Shown here: positions 33,833-42,600 of the stretch, in pieces | Layout: every line of letters begins with the position of its first letter | Position numbering within the stretch: position 1 is the first letter of the stretch | Assembly (NCBI RefSeq): GCF_003387475.1 | Contig: NZ_QUNO01000001.1 | Coordinates: 806,001-870,000, forward strand | Direction: 5' to 3' | DNA length: 64,000 nt | Origin: Kutzneria buriramensis | GTDB taxonomy: Bacteria; Actinomycetota; Actinomycetes; Mycobacteriales; Pseudonocardiaceae | Translations under genes and position numbers: made by a program | Notes under the pieces: generated by a model | Seen by the model: only the letters and a program-made list of their open reading frames with translations | What the model was told of the DNA's origin: nothing | Database searches by the model: none

Positions 33833-34183
33833 ATGGAAATAGAAGGAGGCCGCATCGTGGAAGCGGCCGAGATCGTCGGCATCGCGCCGGTTCGTGAGTT
33901 CAGCCTGCTGGAATCCGGTGAGAGGGATTTCACGGTGCTGGACGGGGTGTTCGACGACGAGGACGAGCAGGAGTGGCAGGAGCGCGCCCTGTGCGCGCAG
34001 ACCGACCCGGAGGCGTTCTTCCCCGAGAAGGGCGGATCCACCCGGGAGGCCAAGCGGATCTGTCAGGGCTGCGAGGTGCGCTCGGAGTGTCTCGAGTACG
34101 CGCTGGCCCATGACGAGCGCTTCGGCATCTGGGGCGGGCTGTCCGAACGGGAGCGCCGGAAGTTGAAGAAGCGGCCCGCTTAG
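33833..34183 (+). CDS. whiB2: WhiB-family iron-sulfur regulator (WhiB2/WhmD-like)
   Basis: 116 residues. Four cysteines at 54, 77, 80 and 86 (LCAQTD, CQGCEVRSEC) bind a 4Fe-4S cluster. The turn GIWGGLSERERRKLKK provides the DNA/sigma contact region. The segment from WQERALCAQTDPEAFFPEKGG onward closely follows mycobacterial WhiB2, needed for septation. Two starts are equally well supported: ATG 33833 (AGGAGG 9 bases before) and GTG 33857 (AAGGAGG 7 bases before, inside the longer form). Expressed from a strong promoter 90 bp upstream. Confidence 0.95.
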   Translation: MEIEGGRIVEAAEIVGIAPVREFSLLESGERDFTVLDGVFDDEDEQEWQERALCAQTDPEAFFPEKGGSTREAKRICQGCEVRSECLEYALAHDERFGIWGGLSERERRKLKKRPA

Positions 34184-34260
34184 CGGCTTTACCCTCCGGG
34201 CAGCTGGCCCGATGATCAGTCGTACGGTGTGCTCCAGGCGCCGACGATGGGAGTGGCCAG

Positions 34261-37200
34261 TTGCCCGGTAAGGCCCAGCCGGTCCTGCGCACCGCGCCGG
34301 TGCTCGCCGTGCTCGTGTGCCACGACGGCGAGGCGTGGCTGCGCCTGGCGCTGTCCGCGCTGCGCCGCTCGACGCCGCGGCCGCGGCACGTGATCGCGGT
34401 GGACACGGGCTCCCGGGACCGGACCTCGAAGTTGTTGGCCGAGGCGGCATCCGGCGACAAGCCCGTGCTGGACGGCGTGCTGACGATGTCCCGTGGAACC
34501 GGTTTCGGGGACGCCGTGCGGGCCGCCGTGGGGCACGCGATCCAGCGCTGGGGCGATCCCGGGCGGTGGCTGTGGCTGCTGCACGACGACAGCGCGCCGG
34601 AGCCGGACTGCCTGGCCGCGCTGCTGGCTGCGGCGGAGATGTCGCCGGCCGCCGGCGTGCTCGGGCCGCTCGGCCTGGACTGGAACGACCCGACCACGGT
34701 CGTCTCGGCCGGACTGTCCACGGATTCGTCCGGTCATCGGCAGACCGGCATCTCCACGCTGGAGAGCGCGCAGGCGCGGTTTTTCGAGCAGAGCACCGAA
34801 TCCCTGGCGGTGGCCTCGGCCGGCTCGCTGATCGCCCGGGAGCTGTGGAGCCGGCTCGACGGCTACGACCCGGTGCTGCCGATGCTCGGCGACGATCTGG
34901 ATTTCGGTTGGCGCGCAAACAAAGCCGGCAGCCTGGTGCTGTCGGTGCCGACGGCTCGCCTGCGGCATGTCCGCGCCGCCAGTGTAGGCGAACGCCGGCT
35001 GGACGCGCTGGCCGCGCCGCCGGGGCCGTTCCGTCGCGGCGTCGAGCGCGCCCACGGCGTGCGCACGTTCCTGGTCAACTGCGCGCTGCCGTCCTTCCTG
35101 ATCGGCCTGCCGCGCCTGGTGCTGCTGTGTCTGTTGCGCGCCATGGGTTTCCTGGTGCTGCGGCGGGTCCCGGACGCGCGTGCCGAGCTCGGCGCGGTCC
35201 GCTATCTGCTGAGCGGGCGCGGGCATCTGCTGTCCGCTCGGGCAGATCGCCGGCGAACTTCGATCGCCGGGCAGAAAAGTGTGCGCGGACTGTTCACCAG
35301 CCGGCTGACGCGGTTGCGCAACGCGATCCGCAGCGGCCTGGCCGTGCTGGTGCGCCGGCGCGTGCAGGCCGACGCGGTGCTCGGCCGGCTGCCGGCGCCG
35401 GAGACGGCGCGGACGGCGTGGCTGGATCCCGAGGACAGCCGCAACGCCAAGCTTCCCGTCGGGCCGCAGGCGTTGCCGGCCGGCGCGCTGCGTGGCGCGC
35501 CGCGCCGACCGGCCGGACTCCGGCGGCCGGCGGCCGTCGTCGTGCCCGTCGCGGCCCAGACGCCGATGGGAATGAGACCCAGTCCACGCCCTCGGCCCTC
35601 GCCGCGACGGCGCGGCGAGGAGGCGCCGAATCCGCTGGCCGACCTCATGATCGTCGAGGTCGATCGCGGCGAGGTGATCCGGCAGCTGCTGCTGTCGCCG
35701 GCGCTGTGGATGTTCGCGGCGCTGTCGGTGCTCGGCGTGCTCGTCAACGTCGGCCGGCTCGGCACCGATCTCGTCGGCGGCCGGTTGCTGCCGGTGCGGG
35801 ACCTCGCCACCACCTGGTCGACGTACCTGGCGACCTGGCATCCGGTGGCCGGCGGCACGGCCGCGCCGGCCCCGGCGGCCTTGGCAGTGCTGGGAAGTCT
35901 CGGCGCGGTGCTGGGCGGTCCCAAGGCTGCGGTGGCCGTGCTGATGTTCGGCGACCTGCCGCTGGCCGGCGTCTCGGCGTACCTGGCGACGCGGCGGATG
36001 CGTGTCGCCAGGCCGATTCGCGCGCTGGTCGCCGCCACGTACGCGCTGCTGCCGGCGGCCGCGACGGCGGTGTCGCAGGGGCGGCTGGACGTGGTCGTCG
36101 TGCACCTGGTGCTGCCGCTGGTGCTTGCCGGGGCGGCAACCCTGTTGCGTGGCAACGCACCCGGCACGTGGGTGGCCACCGTCGCGAGCACGTCCATCGG
36201 ACTGGCGGTGATCGGCGCCTTCTCGCCGTTGACGCATCTGCTGGTGCTGGTCGGCGTGCTGATCGGCTTCGTCGCCGTGCCGGGGCACCGGCGCGTGCTG
36301 GCGCTGTTCGGGATCGTGTTGCTGCCGCTGGCTTTGCTGCTGCCGTGGCCGGCGGTCGTGTTGCAGCACCCCGATGTCCTGCTGCACGGCATCGGCGCGC
36401 GGCTGCCCGACCCGGCCGAGCCGTGGACCCGGATCGTCACCCTTGATCCGGGCGGCCCAGAAGCCCTTGGCGTGATCGGGGCATTCGTCGTCGTGGCCGG
36501 CGTGAGCGCGGCGGTGTTGCGCGCCAACCGGAACGTGCTGCCCGGCCTGGTGGTCGCCGTCGGCGGCGCGGTGGTGGTGGCGTTTCTCTGGCACAACCGG
36601 GTGTGGACCGGCGCGCCGATGCTCGTCGCCGGCGCGGGGCTGCTGCTGGTGGTGCTCGGCGCGTGCGTGCCGGCGCCGGTCGTGTGGTCGATCCCGCACG
36701 TGCGGTTCGCCGCCGTGAGCGCGGCGGTGGTCGTGGTCGGGGTGCTCGCCGCCAGTGCGCTGCTGGCCGGGCGGCAGGGGCCGCTGCGGGCCGGCGGCGA
36801 TCCGAGGTTCGTGCCGGCGATCGCCAACGAGCTGGCGTCGACCGGCGAGACCGTCCTGGAGGTGGCCCACGGCGACCGGCCGACCCGGTTGACCGCCGGC
36901 GGGCTCGCCGGCTTCGGCGACGACGACCTGGAACCGGTGCCGGGGGCCGCCGAACGGATCGCCAAGCTCGGCGCGGACCTGATCGGCACCGACCACGACG
37001 CCGCCAGGGCGGCCGTCGCCCAGCTCGCCGCCGACGGCGTCAGCTACATCGTGCTGCCCGACACCGCGGCCGCCGGGCGGCTGCACGACTCCGTCGGCGA
37101 ACTGGCCTCAGCCTCGCCGCCGATGTCCGACGGCCGGCCGGTGGTACGGGTGCAGCTGGCCAACGGGCACGTGGTGCTGCTGGCCCCGCAGCAGGCGCAG

Positions 37201-37554
37201 AAGGCCGTCACGGGCGGCACCCCGCCCGCCGAGCTCGGGGCGCCCGGCATCGCGCCGGTGGACGCCGCTCCGCCGGACATCGCCGTACGGGTGTCGGACG
37301 GGCCGAGCGGCCGGCTGCTGGTGCTGGCCGCCGAGGACGAGCCCGGCTGGCGGGCGACCGTGGACGGCCGTCAGGTGGCCACCGTGCGGGCCTGGGGCCA
37401 CCTCATCGCGGTCCCGGTGCCGACCACCGCCGCCGACGTCACCGTCGACCAGCCCGGCACCCTGCGGAGCTTCCTGCTCCTGGCCCAGGCCGCCTTCCTG
37501 CTCTTCACGGTGCTTGTTTCGCCGCGTGCCGCGGCGGAGCGAGGCCGCCTTTGA
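34261..37554 (+). CDS. large membrane glycosyltransferase: GT2 domain plus multi-helix C-terminus
   Basis: 1097 residues. TTG start with GGGAG upstream. GT2 domain within 1-~300: VLAVLVCHDGEAWLRLAL, AVDTGSRDRTSKLL, LLHDDSAPEPDCL and MLGDDLDFGWRANKAG. A basic linker (~330-460) follows, then about ten hydrophobic segments (~475-850), and a final soluble part with beta-rich LLVLAAEDEPGWRATVDGRQVA and a terminal helix. A similar gene sits beside whiB in other actinomycetes. It could assemble or export a surface polysaccharide. The copy-A structured element overlaps its last ~35 bp. Confidence 0.9.
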   Translation: MPGKAQPVLRTAPVLAVLVCHDGEAWLRLALSALRRSTPRPRHVIAVDTGSRDRTSKLLAEAASGDKPVLDGVLTMSRGTGFGDAVRAAVGHAIQRWGDPGRWLWLLHDDSAPEPDCLAALLAAAEMSPAAGVLGPLGLDWNDPTTVVSAGLSTDSSGHRQTGISTLESAQARFFEQSTESLAVASAGSLIARELWSRLDGYDPVLPMLGDDLDFGWRANKAGSLVLSVPTARLRHVRAASVGERRLDALAAPPGPFRRGVERAHGVRTFLVNCALPSFLIGLPRLVLLCLLRAMGFLVLRRVPDARAELGAVRYLLSGRGHLLSARADRRRTSIAGQKSVRGLFTSRLTRLRNAIRSGLAVLVRRRVQADAVLGRLPAPETARTAWLDPEDSRNAKLPVGPQALPAGALRGAPRRPAGLRRPAAVVVPVAAQTPMGMRPSPRPRPSPRRRGEEAPNPLADLMIVEVDRGEVIRQLLLSPALWMFAALSVLGVLVNVGRLGTDLVGGRLLPVRDLATTWSTYLATWHPVAGGTAAPAPAALAVLGSLGAVLGGPKAAVAVLMFGDLPLAGVSAYLATRRMRVARPIRALVAATYALLPAAATAVSQGRLDVVVVHLVLPLVLAGAATLLRGNAPGTWVATVASTSIGLAVIGAFSPLTHLLVLVGVLIGFVAVPGHRRVLALFGIVLLPLALLLPWPAVVLQHPDVLLHGIGARLPDPAEPWTRIVTLDPGGPEALGVIGAFVVVAGVSAAVLRANRNVLPGLVVAVGGAVVVAFLWHNRVWTGAPMLVAGAGLLLVVLGACVPAPVVWSIPHVRFAAVSAAVVVVGVLAASALLAGRQGPLRAGGDPRFVPAIANELASTGETVLEVAHGDRPTRLTAGGLAGFGDDDLEPVPGAAERIAKLGADLIGTDHDAARAAVAQLAADGVSYIVLPDTAAAGRLHDSVGELASASPPMSDGRPVVRVQLANGHVVLLAPQQAQKAVTGGTPPAELGAPGIAPVDAAPPDIAVRVSDGPSGRLLVLAAEDEPGWRATVDGRQVATVRAWGHLIAVPVPTTAADVTVDQPGTLRSFLLLAQAAFLLFTVLVSPRAAAERGRL

Positions 37555-37670
37555 GCCGGTGCCTGTCCCTTGCCGGATTTTTCGAGCGCCGCGTCGGCTT
37601 CCTGGTGGGTACGCCGGGTGGCGCCGCTCGAAAAATCTGCCAACCGTGCCAAGCACCGGCGCGGCCTCGC
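37520..37670. repeat. structured intergenic element, copy A
   Basis: A mini-hairpin CGCCGCG-TGC-CGCGGCG (37520-37536) is followed by a long stem. Outer arms are GCGAGGCCGC (37539-37548) with GCGGCCTCGC (37661-37670), then GCCGGTGC (37555-37562) with GCACCGGC (37653-37660). A perfect 13-bp core stem GATTTTTCGAGCG (37576-37588) pairs with 37625-37637. The left end includes the last codons and stop of the glycosyltransferase gene. Same architecture as 50802-50920 and 62771-62952. It lies between convergent genes and probably terminates both. Confidence 0.85.
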
Positions 37671-37701
37671 GGCCACCGGGTCACCGGCTCTCAGGCAGGT
37701 C

Positions 37702-38169
37702 TTAATCCCCGTCGATGACGTCCGGGTCCAGGCCCAGGTAGCTGGCGATCTGCTCGACCAGCACGTCGTGCACGAGATCCGCGAGATCCGCCCCGTCCTT
37801 GGCCCGCGCCTCCAGCGGCCGGCGGTACAGCACGATCCGGGCCCGGGTGGGCAGCCCGCGGCGGTCGACCCCGGCCGGCACCAGCCGGGCCAGCGGCACG
37901 TTGCCGTCGTCGACGACGCCGTCCTCCCAGCTCAGCTCGTCGTCCGGCCCGACGTGCACCTCCGGCACGTCGTCCACCGCGACGTCCAGTTGGGTCAACT
38001 CCGTGCGCCAGCGCGCCTCGATCGGCTCGAGCGCCTCGATCACGAGCGCGTCGAAACGCTCGGCCCGGCTGCGCGCGGCGGGCAGCGTCGCCGGATAGAG
38101 GGGTCCCCGCAGGCCACGGCCGTGCCGGTCGCGACTGCGGCGTCCCCGACGCCTGGATCCTCGAGCCAT
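37702..38169 (-). CDS. metallopeptidase-like (zincin-fold) protein, Rv3259 type
   Basis: 155 residues from ATG 38169; a GTG 6 bp earlier is possible. Basic N-terminus (RGSRRRGRRSRDRHGRG), then FDALVIEALEPIEARW, DVAVDDVPEVH and ARIVLYRRPLEARAKDGADLADLVHDVLVEQIASYLG. The family has a minimal HExxH-type site; here the position reads HDVLVEQ, so catalytic competence is doubtful. Neighbours whiB and the DUF3499 gene are the same as in mycobacteria, which secures the assignment more than the motif does. Confidence 0.82.
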   Translation of the reverse strand: MARGSRRRGRRSRDRHGRGLRGPLYPATLPAARSRAERFDALVIEALEPIEARWRTELTQLDVAVDDVPEVHVGPDDELSWEDGVVDDGNVPLARLVPAGVDRRGLPTRARIVLYRRPLEARAKDGADLADLVHDVLVEQIASYLGLDPDVIDGD

Positions 38170-38240
38170 CACCACGGCCAGTCAGCGTACGCGGGGGCGT
38201 GTCACCCGCGTGCCTGCACGCCGCCAAGAGTGGGAAGCGC

Positions 38241-38254
38241 TATCGTCAGCGATC
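38241..38254 (+). promoter_or_regulatory. -10 element, leaderless-type
   Basis: TATCGT (38241-38246) with eight bases to the GTG of the DUF3499 gene and no Shine-Dalgarno site, consistent with a leaderless mRNA for the mannose operon. Confidence 0.5.
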
Positions 38255-38626
38255 GTGCGGAGCGTGAGGCGGTGCTCGCGAACCGGGTGTACGAACCCGG
38301 CAGTCGCCACGCTCACCTACGCCTATGCGGACTCCACCGCGGTCGTCGGACCCCTGGCCACCTACTCCGAACCGCACAGTTACGACCTGTGCGAGGAGCA
38401 CGCCATGCGGCTCACGGTGCCCCGCGGCTGGGAGGTCGTCAGGCATGAGGGTGAGTTCGCCGCTCCCGAGCCGTCGGTCGACGACCTGACGGCGCTCGCG
38501 GAGGCGGTGCGGGAGGCCGGCCGGGCCGACCGACCGGTGGACCGGGTCGATCCGACCCGGGTCGACCCGATGGGGGCCCATCGTCGGGGCCACCTGCGGG
38601 TGTTGCCCGACCCGATCGAGGACTGA
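38255..38626 (+). CDS. DUF3499 family protein
   Basis: 123 residues from GTG, giving an N-terminus (VRSVRRCSRTGCTNPAVATLTY) that lines up with mycobacterial Rv3258c. Cysteines at about 7 and 12 and later a Cys-x2-His (LCEEHAMRL) suggest a small zinc-binding module. Conserved ADSTAVVGPLATYSEPHSYDLC in the middle; the tail is polar and variable. No function known for the family. First gene of the manB-trm112-SIS-manA cluster, so linked to mannose/envelope metabolism by position only. Confidence 0.9.
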   Translation: MRSVRRCSRTGCTNPAVATLTYAYADSTAVVGPLATYSEPHSYDLCEEHAMRLTVPRGWEVVRHEGEFAAPEPSVDDLTALAEAVREAGRADRPVDRVDPTRVDPMGAHRRGHLRVLPDPIED

Positions 38627-38677
38627 ACGCGCCGGTAGGCTGGCATCCGAACAGATCCGAGCTACCGGGGAGAAGGC

Positions 38678-40027
38678 GTGCCCGACCTGTCTGCGATCGT
38701 CAAGGCCTACGACATCCGTGGGGTGGTCGGCGAGCAGCTCGACGCCGCCGTGACCCGGGAGCTGGGCGCCGCGTTCGCCAAGCTGGTGGGTGGCCCGTCC
38801 GTGGTCATCGGGTACGACATGCGGGACTCGTCGCCGGCGCTGTCGGCGGCCTTCGCCGAGGGCGTGACCAGCCAGGGCGTCGACGTCGTCTCCATCGGCC
38901 TGGCCAGCACCGACATGCTGTACTTCGCCTCCGGCAAGCTCCAGCTGCCCGGCGCGATGTTCACCGCCAGCCACAACCCCGCCAAGTACAACGGGATCAA
39001 GCTCTGCCGGGCCGGCGCGGCGCCGGTGGGCCAGGACAGCGGCCTGGCCGAGATCCGGGAGTGGGCGCAGCAGGGGGTGCCGGCCGTCGAGGGCCGTCAC
39101 GGCAGCGTGAGCGAGCGGAACATGCTCGCCGACTACGCCGCCTACCTGCGCGAGCTCGTGGACCTCAGCGGCATCCGCCCGCTGAAGATCGCGGTCGACG
39201 CCGGCAACGGCATGGGCGGCTACACGGTGCCCGAGGTGTTCGCCGGGCTGCCGATCGAGGTCGTCCCGATGTACTTCGAGCTGGACGGCAACTTCCCGAA
39301 CCACGAGGCCAACCCGCTGGACCCGGCCAACCTGGTCGACCTCCAGCGCAGGGTGGTCGAGGTGGGCGCGGACGCCGGCCTGGCCTTCGACGGCGACGCG
39401 GACCGCTGCTTCGTGGTCGACGCCGACGGCAACCCGGTCTCGCCGAGCGCGGTGACGGCCCTGGTCGCCACCCGCGAGCTGGCCAAGGACCCGGGCGGCA
39501 CGATCATCCACAACCTGATCACCTCCCGCTGCGTGCCGGAGATCGTGGAGGAGCACGGCGGCAAGCCGGTGCGGACCCGCGTCGGGCACTCGTTCATCAA
39601 GCAGCGGATGGCCGAGACCGGCGCCATCTTCGGCGGCGAGCACTCGGCGCACTACTACTTCCGCGACTTCTGGCGGGCCGACACCGGCATGCTGGCCGCC
39701 ATGCACGTGCTGGCCGCGCTGGGCGAGCAGGACGGGTCGCTGGCCGAGCTGACCGCCGAGTTCTGCCGCTACGAGGCGTCCGGCGAGATCAACTCGACCG
39801 TCGCCGACCAGGCCGCCAGCACCGCCGCCGTGCGGGCGGCGTTCGCCGACCGCGAGGGTGTGACCTTCGACGAGCTGGACGGCATGACCGTCGACCTCGG
39901 AGACGGCCGCTGGTTCAACCTGCGCGCCTCCAACACGGAGCCGCTGCTGCGGTTGAACGTGGAGGCACCCGACGCGGGCGCGGTCGCCGCGCTGCGCGAC
40001 GAGGTGCTGGCCATCGTGCGGCGCTGA
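38678..40027 (+). CDS. manB: phosphomannomutase/phosphoglucomutase
   Basis: 449 residues, alpha-D-phosphohexomutase. Active-site serine in TASHNP (96-101), Mg-binding FDGDADR at about 237-243, sugar-binding GEHSAHYYFRDFW, and phosphate-binding RASNTEPLLRLNVEA near the C-terminus. Interconverts mannose-6-P and mannose-1-P, supplying the ManC substrate. GTG start. The other steps, manA and manC, are in the window, so the GDP-mannose pathway from fructose-6-P is complete here. Confidence 0.96.
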   Translation: MPDLSAIVKAYDIRGVVGEQLDAAVTRELGAAFAKLVGGPSVVIGYDMRDSSPALSAAFAEGVTSQGVDVVSIGLASTDMLYFASGKLQLPGAMFTASHNPAKYNGIKLCRAGAAPVGQDSGLAEIREWAQQGVPAVEGRHGSVSERNMLADYAAYLRELVDLSGIRPLKIAVDAGNGMGGYTVPEVFAGLPIEVVPMYFELDGNFPNHEANPLDPANLVDLQRRVVEVGADAGLAFDGDADRCFVVDADGNPVSPSAVTALVATRELAKDPGGTIIHNLITSRCVPEIVEEHGGKPVRTRVGHSFIKQRMAETGAIFGGEHSAHYYFRDFWRADTGMLAAMHVLAALGEQDGSLAELTAEFCRYEASGEINSTVADQAASTAAVRAAFADREGVTFDELDGMTVDLGDGRWFNLRASNTEPLLRLNVEAPDAGAVAALRDEVLAIVRR

Positions 40028-40052
40028 GACTTCTTCGCTAGGGAGGAACCCG

Positions 40053-40259
40053 ATGGCCGTCCAGCTCGATCCGCAGCTGCTGGAGATCCTGCGCTGCCCG
40101 TCGCCCGACCACGCGCCGCTGCGCCCGGGCACCCCGGACGACGCCGACGCGGACATGCTGACCTGCACCGAGTGCGGGCGCGGCTACCCCGTCCAGGACG
40201 GCATCCCGGTGCTGCTGCTGGACGAGGCGGTGCCGCCGCCGGGCGGCCTGGCCGGGTGA
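40053..40259 (+). CDS. Trm112 family protein
   Basis: 68 residues. ATG with GGGAGGAA upstream. Two Cys sites, ILRCPSPDHAPL and LTCTECGRGYPVQDGIPVLL, match Trm112p-like zinc-binding proteins, which in other organisms activate methyltransferases. The bacterial partner here is unknown. Sits between manB and the SIS gene, as in other actinobacteria. Confidence 0.92.
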   Translation: MAVQLDPQLLEILRCPSPDHAPLRPGTPDDADADMLTCTECGRGYPVQDGIPVLLLDEAVPPPGGLAG

Positions 40260-40265
40260 CCTGAC

Positions 40266-41342
40266 GTGCTCGACGACACCCTGCTCGACGACCCGTCACG
40301 GCTGGCCGACACCGACAGCGGCGGGCTGCTGCGCGCCGCCGCGATGTCCGGCGCGCAGGTGCGCGCGGTCGCGGAGGCCGCCGAGGAGGCGGGCGTCGGG
40401 CGGCTCGCCGACGAGCGCCCGCGGGCCCTGGTGCTGGTGACCCGGCCGGGCATCGGCGTGGCCGCCGCGCAGCTGCTGGCCGCCCTTCTGACGCCGGCGT
40501 GCCCGGTGCCGGTGGTGCTGGCCGAGGCGGTGCCGAGCTGGATCGGGGCCCTGGACCTGGTCATCGCCCACACCGACGACCCCGGCGACGTGGTGCTGGC
40601 GGAGTCCCTGGACCGGGCGACCCGGCGCGGCGCGCGCGTGGTCGTGACGGCCCCGCCGGACGGGCCGGTGGCGGCCGCGGCCGCCGGGCGCGGCGTGCTG
40701 CTGCCGCCGCGCGTGCCGGTGCCGACCGGCTTCGGCTTCGCCCGCGCGCTGGCCGCCGGCCTGGTCGTGGTCGGGGCGCTCGGGCTGCTCCGCACGGACA
40801 TCGCCGAGCTGGCCGACGAGTTGGACCGCGAGGCCGAGCGGGACCACCCGATGCACGAGTCGTTCGTGAACCCGGCCAAGAGCCTGGCGCTGCGCGTCGC
40901 CGACCGCACGCCGCTGCTGTGGGGCCTGGACCCGGCGGCCACCGCCGTGGCCTGGCACGCCGCGTTCGTGCTGGCCAGCCACGCCGGCCTGGTCAGCGAC
41001 GTGGCCGGCTACCAGCAGGCCATCGGGCGCGCGGCCCTGCACCGCGCCGCCGTCCAGTCCAGCTCCGGCAGCGACCTGTTCGCCGATCCGGACGACGAGC
41101 AGCCCACCCAGCCCCGGGTGCTGCTGCTGGCCGTCGGCCGCAGCGACGCCGCCGAGGCGATGCGCCGCACGGCCGAGGCGACGATGGCCGGCGCCGACGT
41201 GATCCGGTTGGACGAGGTCTCCGGCGGCGATGCCACCTGCGCCGCGGTGCTTGCCCTGCGTTTCGAGCTGGCCGCCCTCTACCTGGGGCTCGCGGCCGGC
41301 ACCATCGGCGGCCCCGGGTATTTCGCCCCGGCCGCCGTGTGA
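40266..41342 (+). CDS. SIS-domain protein (Rv3256c-like)
   Basis: 358 residues, GTG start 6 bp after the Trm112 gene. Two alpha/beta halves as in sugar isomerase proteins: ALVLVTRPGIGVAAAQLLAALL, LVIAHTDDPGDVVLAESLDRATRRGARVVV, and LALRVADRTPLLWGLDPAATAVAWHAAFVLASHAG. Related to bifunctional phosphoglucose/phosphomannose isomerases, but clear catalytic residues were not identified. Located upstream of manA by 14 bp. A role in mannose-phosphate metabolism is inferred. Confidence 0.88.
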   Translation: MLDDTLLDDPSRLADTDSGGLLRAAAMSGAQVRAVAEAAEEAGVGRLADERPRALVLVTRPGIGVAAAQLLAALLTPACPVPVVLAEAVPSWIGALDLVIAHTDDPGDVVLAESLDRATRRGARVVVTAPPDGPVAAAAAGRGVLLPPRVPVPTGFGFARALAAGLVVVGALGLLRTDIAELADELDREAERDHPMHESFVNPAKSLALRVADRTPLLWGLDPAATAVAWHAAFVLASHAGLVSDVAGYQQAIGRAALHRAAVQSSSGSDLFADPDDEQPTQPRVLLLAVGRSDAAEAMRRTAEATMAGADVIRLDEVSGGDATCAAVLALRFELAALYLGLAAGTIGGPGYFAPAAV

Positions 41343-41356
41343 GGGAGTGACGACGA

Positions 41357-42589
41357 GTGGAGTTGCTGCACAACGCGGTGCGCCCCTACGCATGGGGCTC
41401 GCGCACCGCGATCGCTGAGCTGCTCGGCAAGCCCGTGCCGGCCCCGCACCCGGAGGCCGAGCTGTGGATGGGGGCGCACCCGGGCGGCCCGTCCCGCCTC
41501 GTCGACGCGGACGGCGACGAACGGTCCCTGCTCGACGTGCTCGCCGCCGACCCCGACGGCCAACTCGGCCCGGCGCTGGCCGAGCGCTGGGGCGGCCGGC
41601 TGCCGTTCCTGCTCAAGGTGCTGGCCGCCGATGAGCCGCTGAGCCTGCAGGCCCACCCGTCCGCGGCGCAGGCCGCCGAGGGCTTCGCCCGCGAGGAGGC
41701 CGCCGGCATCCCGCGGGACGCCAAGAACCGCAACTACCCGGATCCGACGGCCAAGCCCGAGCTGATCTGCGCGCTGACCGAGTTCCACGCCCTGGCCGGC
41801 TTCGCCGACCCGGAGCGGACCGTGCGGCTGTTGCGCGGCCTGGACACCCCCGGCCTGGACCACTACACCGAGCTGCTGGCCGGCCAGCCCGACGCGGACG
41901 GCCTGCGGGCGCTGTTCACCACCTGGATCACCCTGCCCCAGCAGGCCCTCCAGCAACTGCTGCCGCAACTGCTGGACTCGTGCGTGCGGCAGGTCAAGGA
42001 GCACGGCGAGTTCGACCTGGAGTGCCGGACGGTGCTGGAGCTGGGCGAGGCCTACCCCGGCGACGCCGGCGTGCTGGCCGCCGTGCTGCTGAACCGGATC
42101 GTGCTCCAGCCCGGCGAGGCGATCTACCTGCCCGCCGGCAACCCGCACGCGTACCTGCGCGGCACCGGCATCGAGATCCTCGCCAACTCCGACAACGTGC
42201 TGCGCTGCGGGCTCACCCCCAAGCACGTGGACGTGCCGGAGCTGCTGCGGGTGCTGGACTTCTCGTACGGGCGGATGCCGGTGCAGACCGGCGACGAGGT
42301 CGCCCCGCACGACTTCGTCTACCGGACGCCGGCGGCCGAGTTCGAGCTGTCCCGGCTGGAGTGGTCCTCGGACGCCACCCCGGTGCGGATCGACCACCCC
42401 GGGCCGCAGGTGCTGATCTGCATCGACGGGGCCGTCACGCTGCGCCGTGACGACGGCGTGGAGCTGCCGCTGGGCCGCGGCGAGTCGGCCTGGCTGGCCG
42501 CCGCCGACCCGGCCGTGGACGTCGTGCCGACCAGCCTGCCGGCCTCGGTGTTCCGGGCCACTGCCGGGGTCGGTTCGTCCACCAATTAG
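41357..42589 (+). CDS. manA: mannose-6-phosphate isomerase, class I
   Basis: 410 residues, cupin-fold zinc enzyme converting fructose-6-P to mannose-6-P. Signatures: NAVRPYAWGSRTAIAELLG, ELWMGAHPGGPS, LPFLLKVLAADEPLSLQAHPS (zinc ligands), PELICALTEFHALAGF and YLPAGNPHAYLRGTGIEILANSDNVLRCGLTPKHVD. GTG start with GGGAGTGA upstream. Entry point to GDP-mannose, used for mannosylated glycolipids and glycans of the envelope. Confidence 0.97.
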   Translation: MELLHNAVRPYAWGSRTAIAELLGKPVPAPHPEAELWMGAHPGGPSRLVDADGDERSLLDVLAADPDGQLGPALAERWGGRLPFLLKVLAADEPLSLQAHPSAAQAAEGFAREEAAGIPRDAKNRNYPDPTAKPELICALTEFHALAGFADPERTVRLLRGLDTPGLDHYTELLAGQPDADGLRALFTTWITLPQQALQQLLPQLLDSCVRQVKEHGEFDLECRTVLELGEAYPGDAGVLAAVLLNRIVLQPGEAIYLPAGNPHAYLRGTGIEILANSDNVLRCGLTPKHVDVPELLRVLDFSYGRMPVQTGDEVAPHDFVYRTPAAEFELSRLEWSSDATPVRIDHPGPQVLICIDGAVTLRRDDGVELPLGRGESAWLAAADPAVDVVPTSLPASVFRATAGVGSSTN

Positions 42590-42600
42590 GGTTTTGTCCC

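Noticed and set aside
34216-37086. 956-codon minus-strand frame opposite the large glycosyltransferase
   Set aside because: Arg/Gln/His-rich shadow with no motif.
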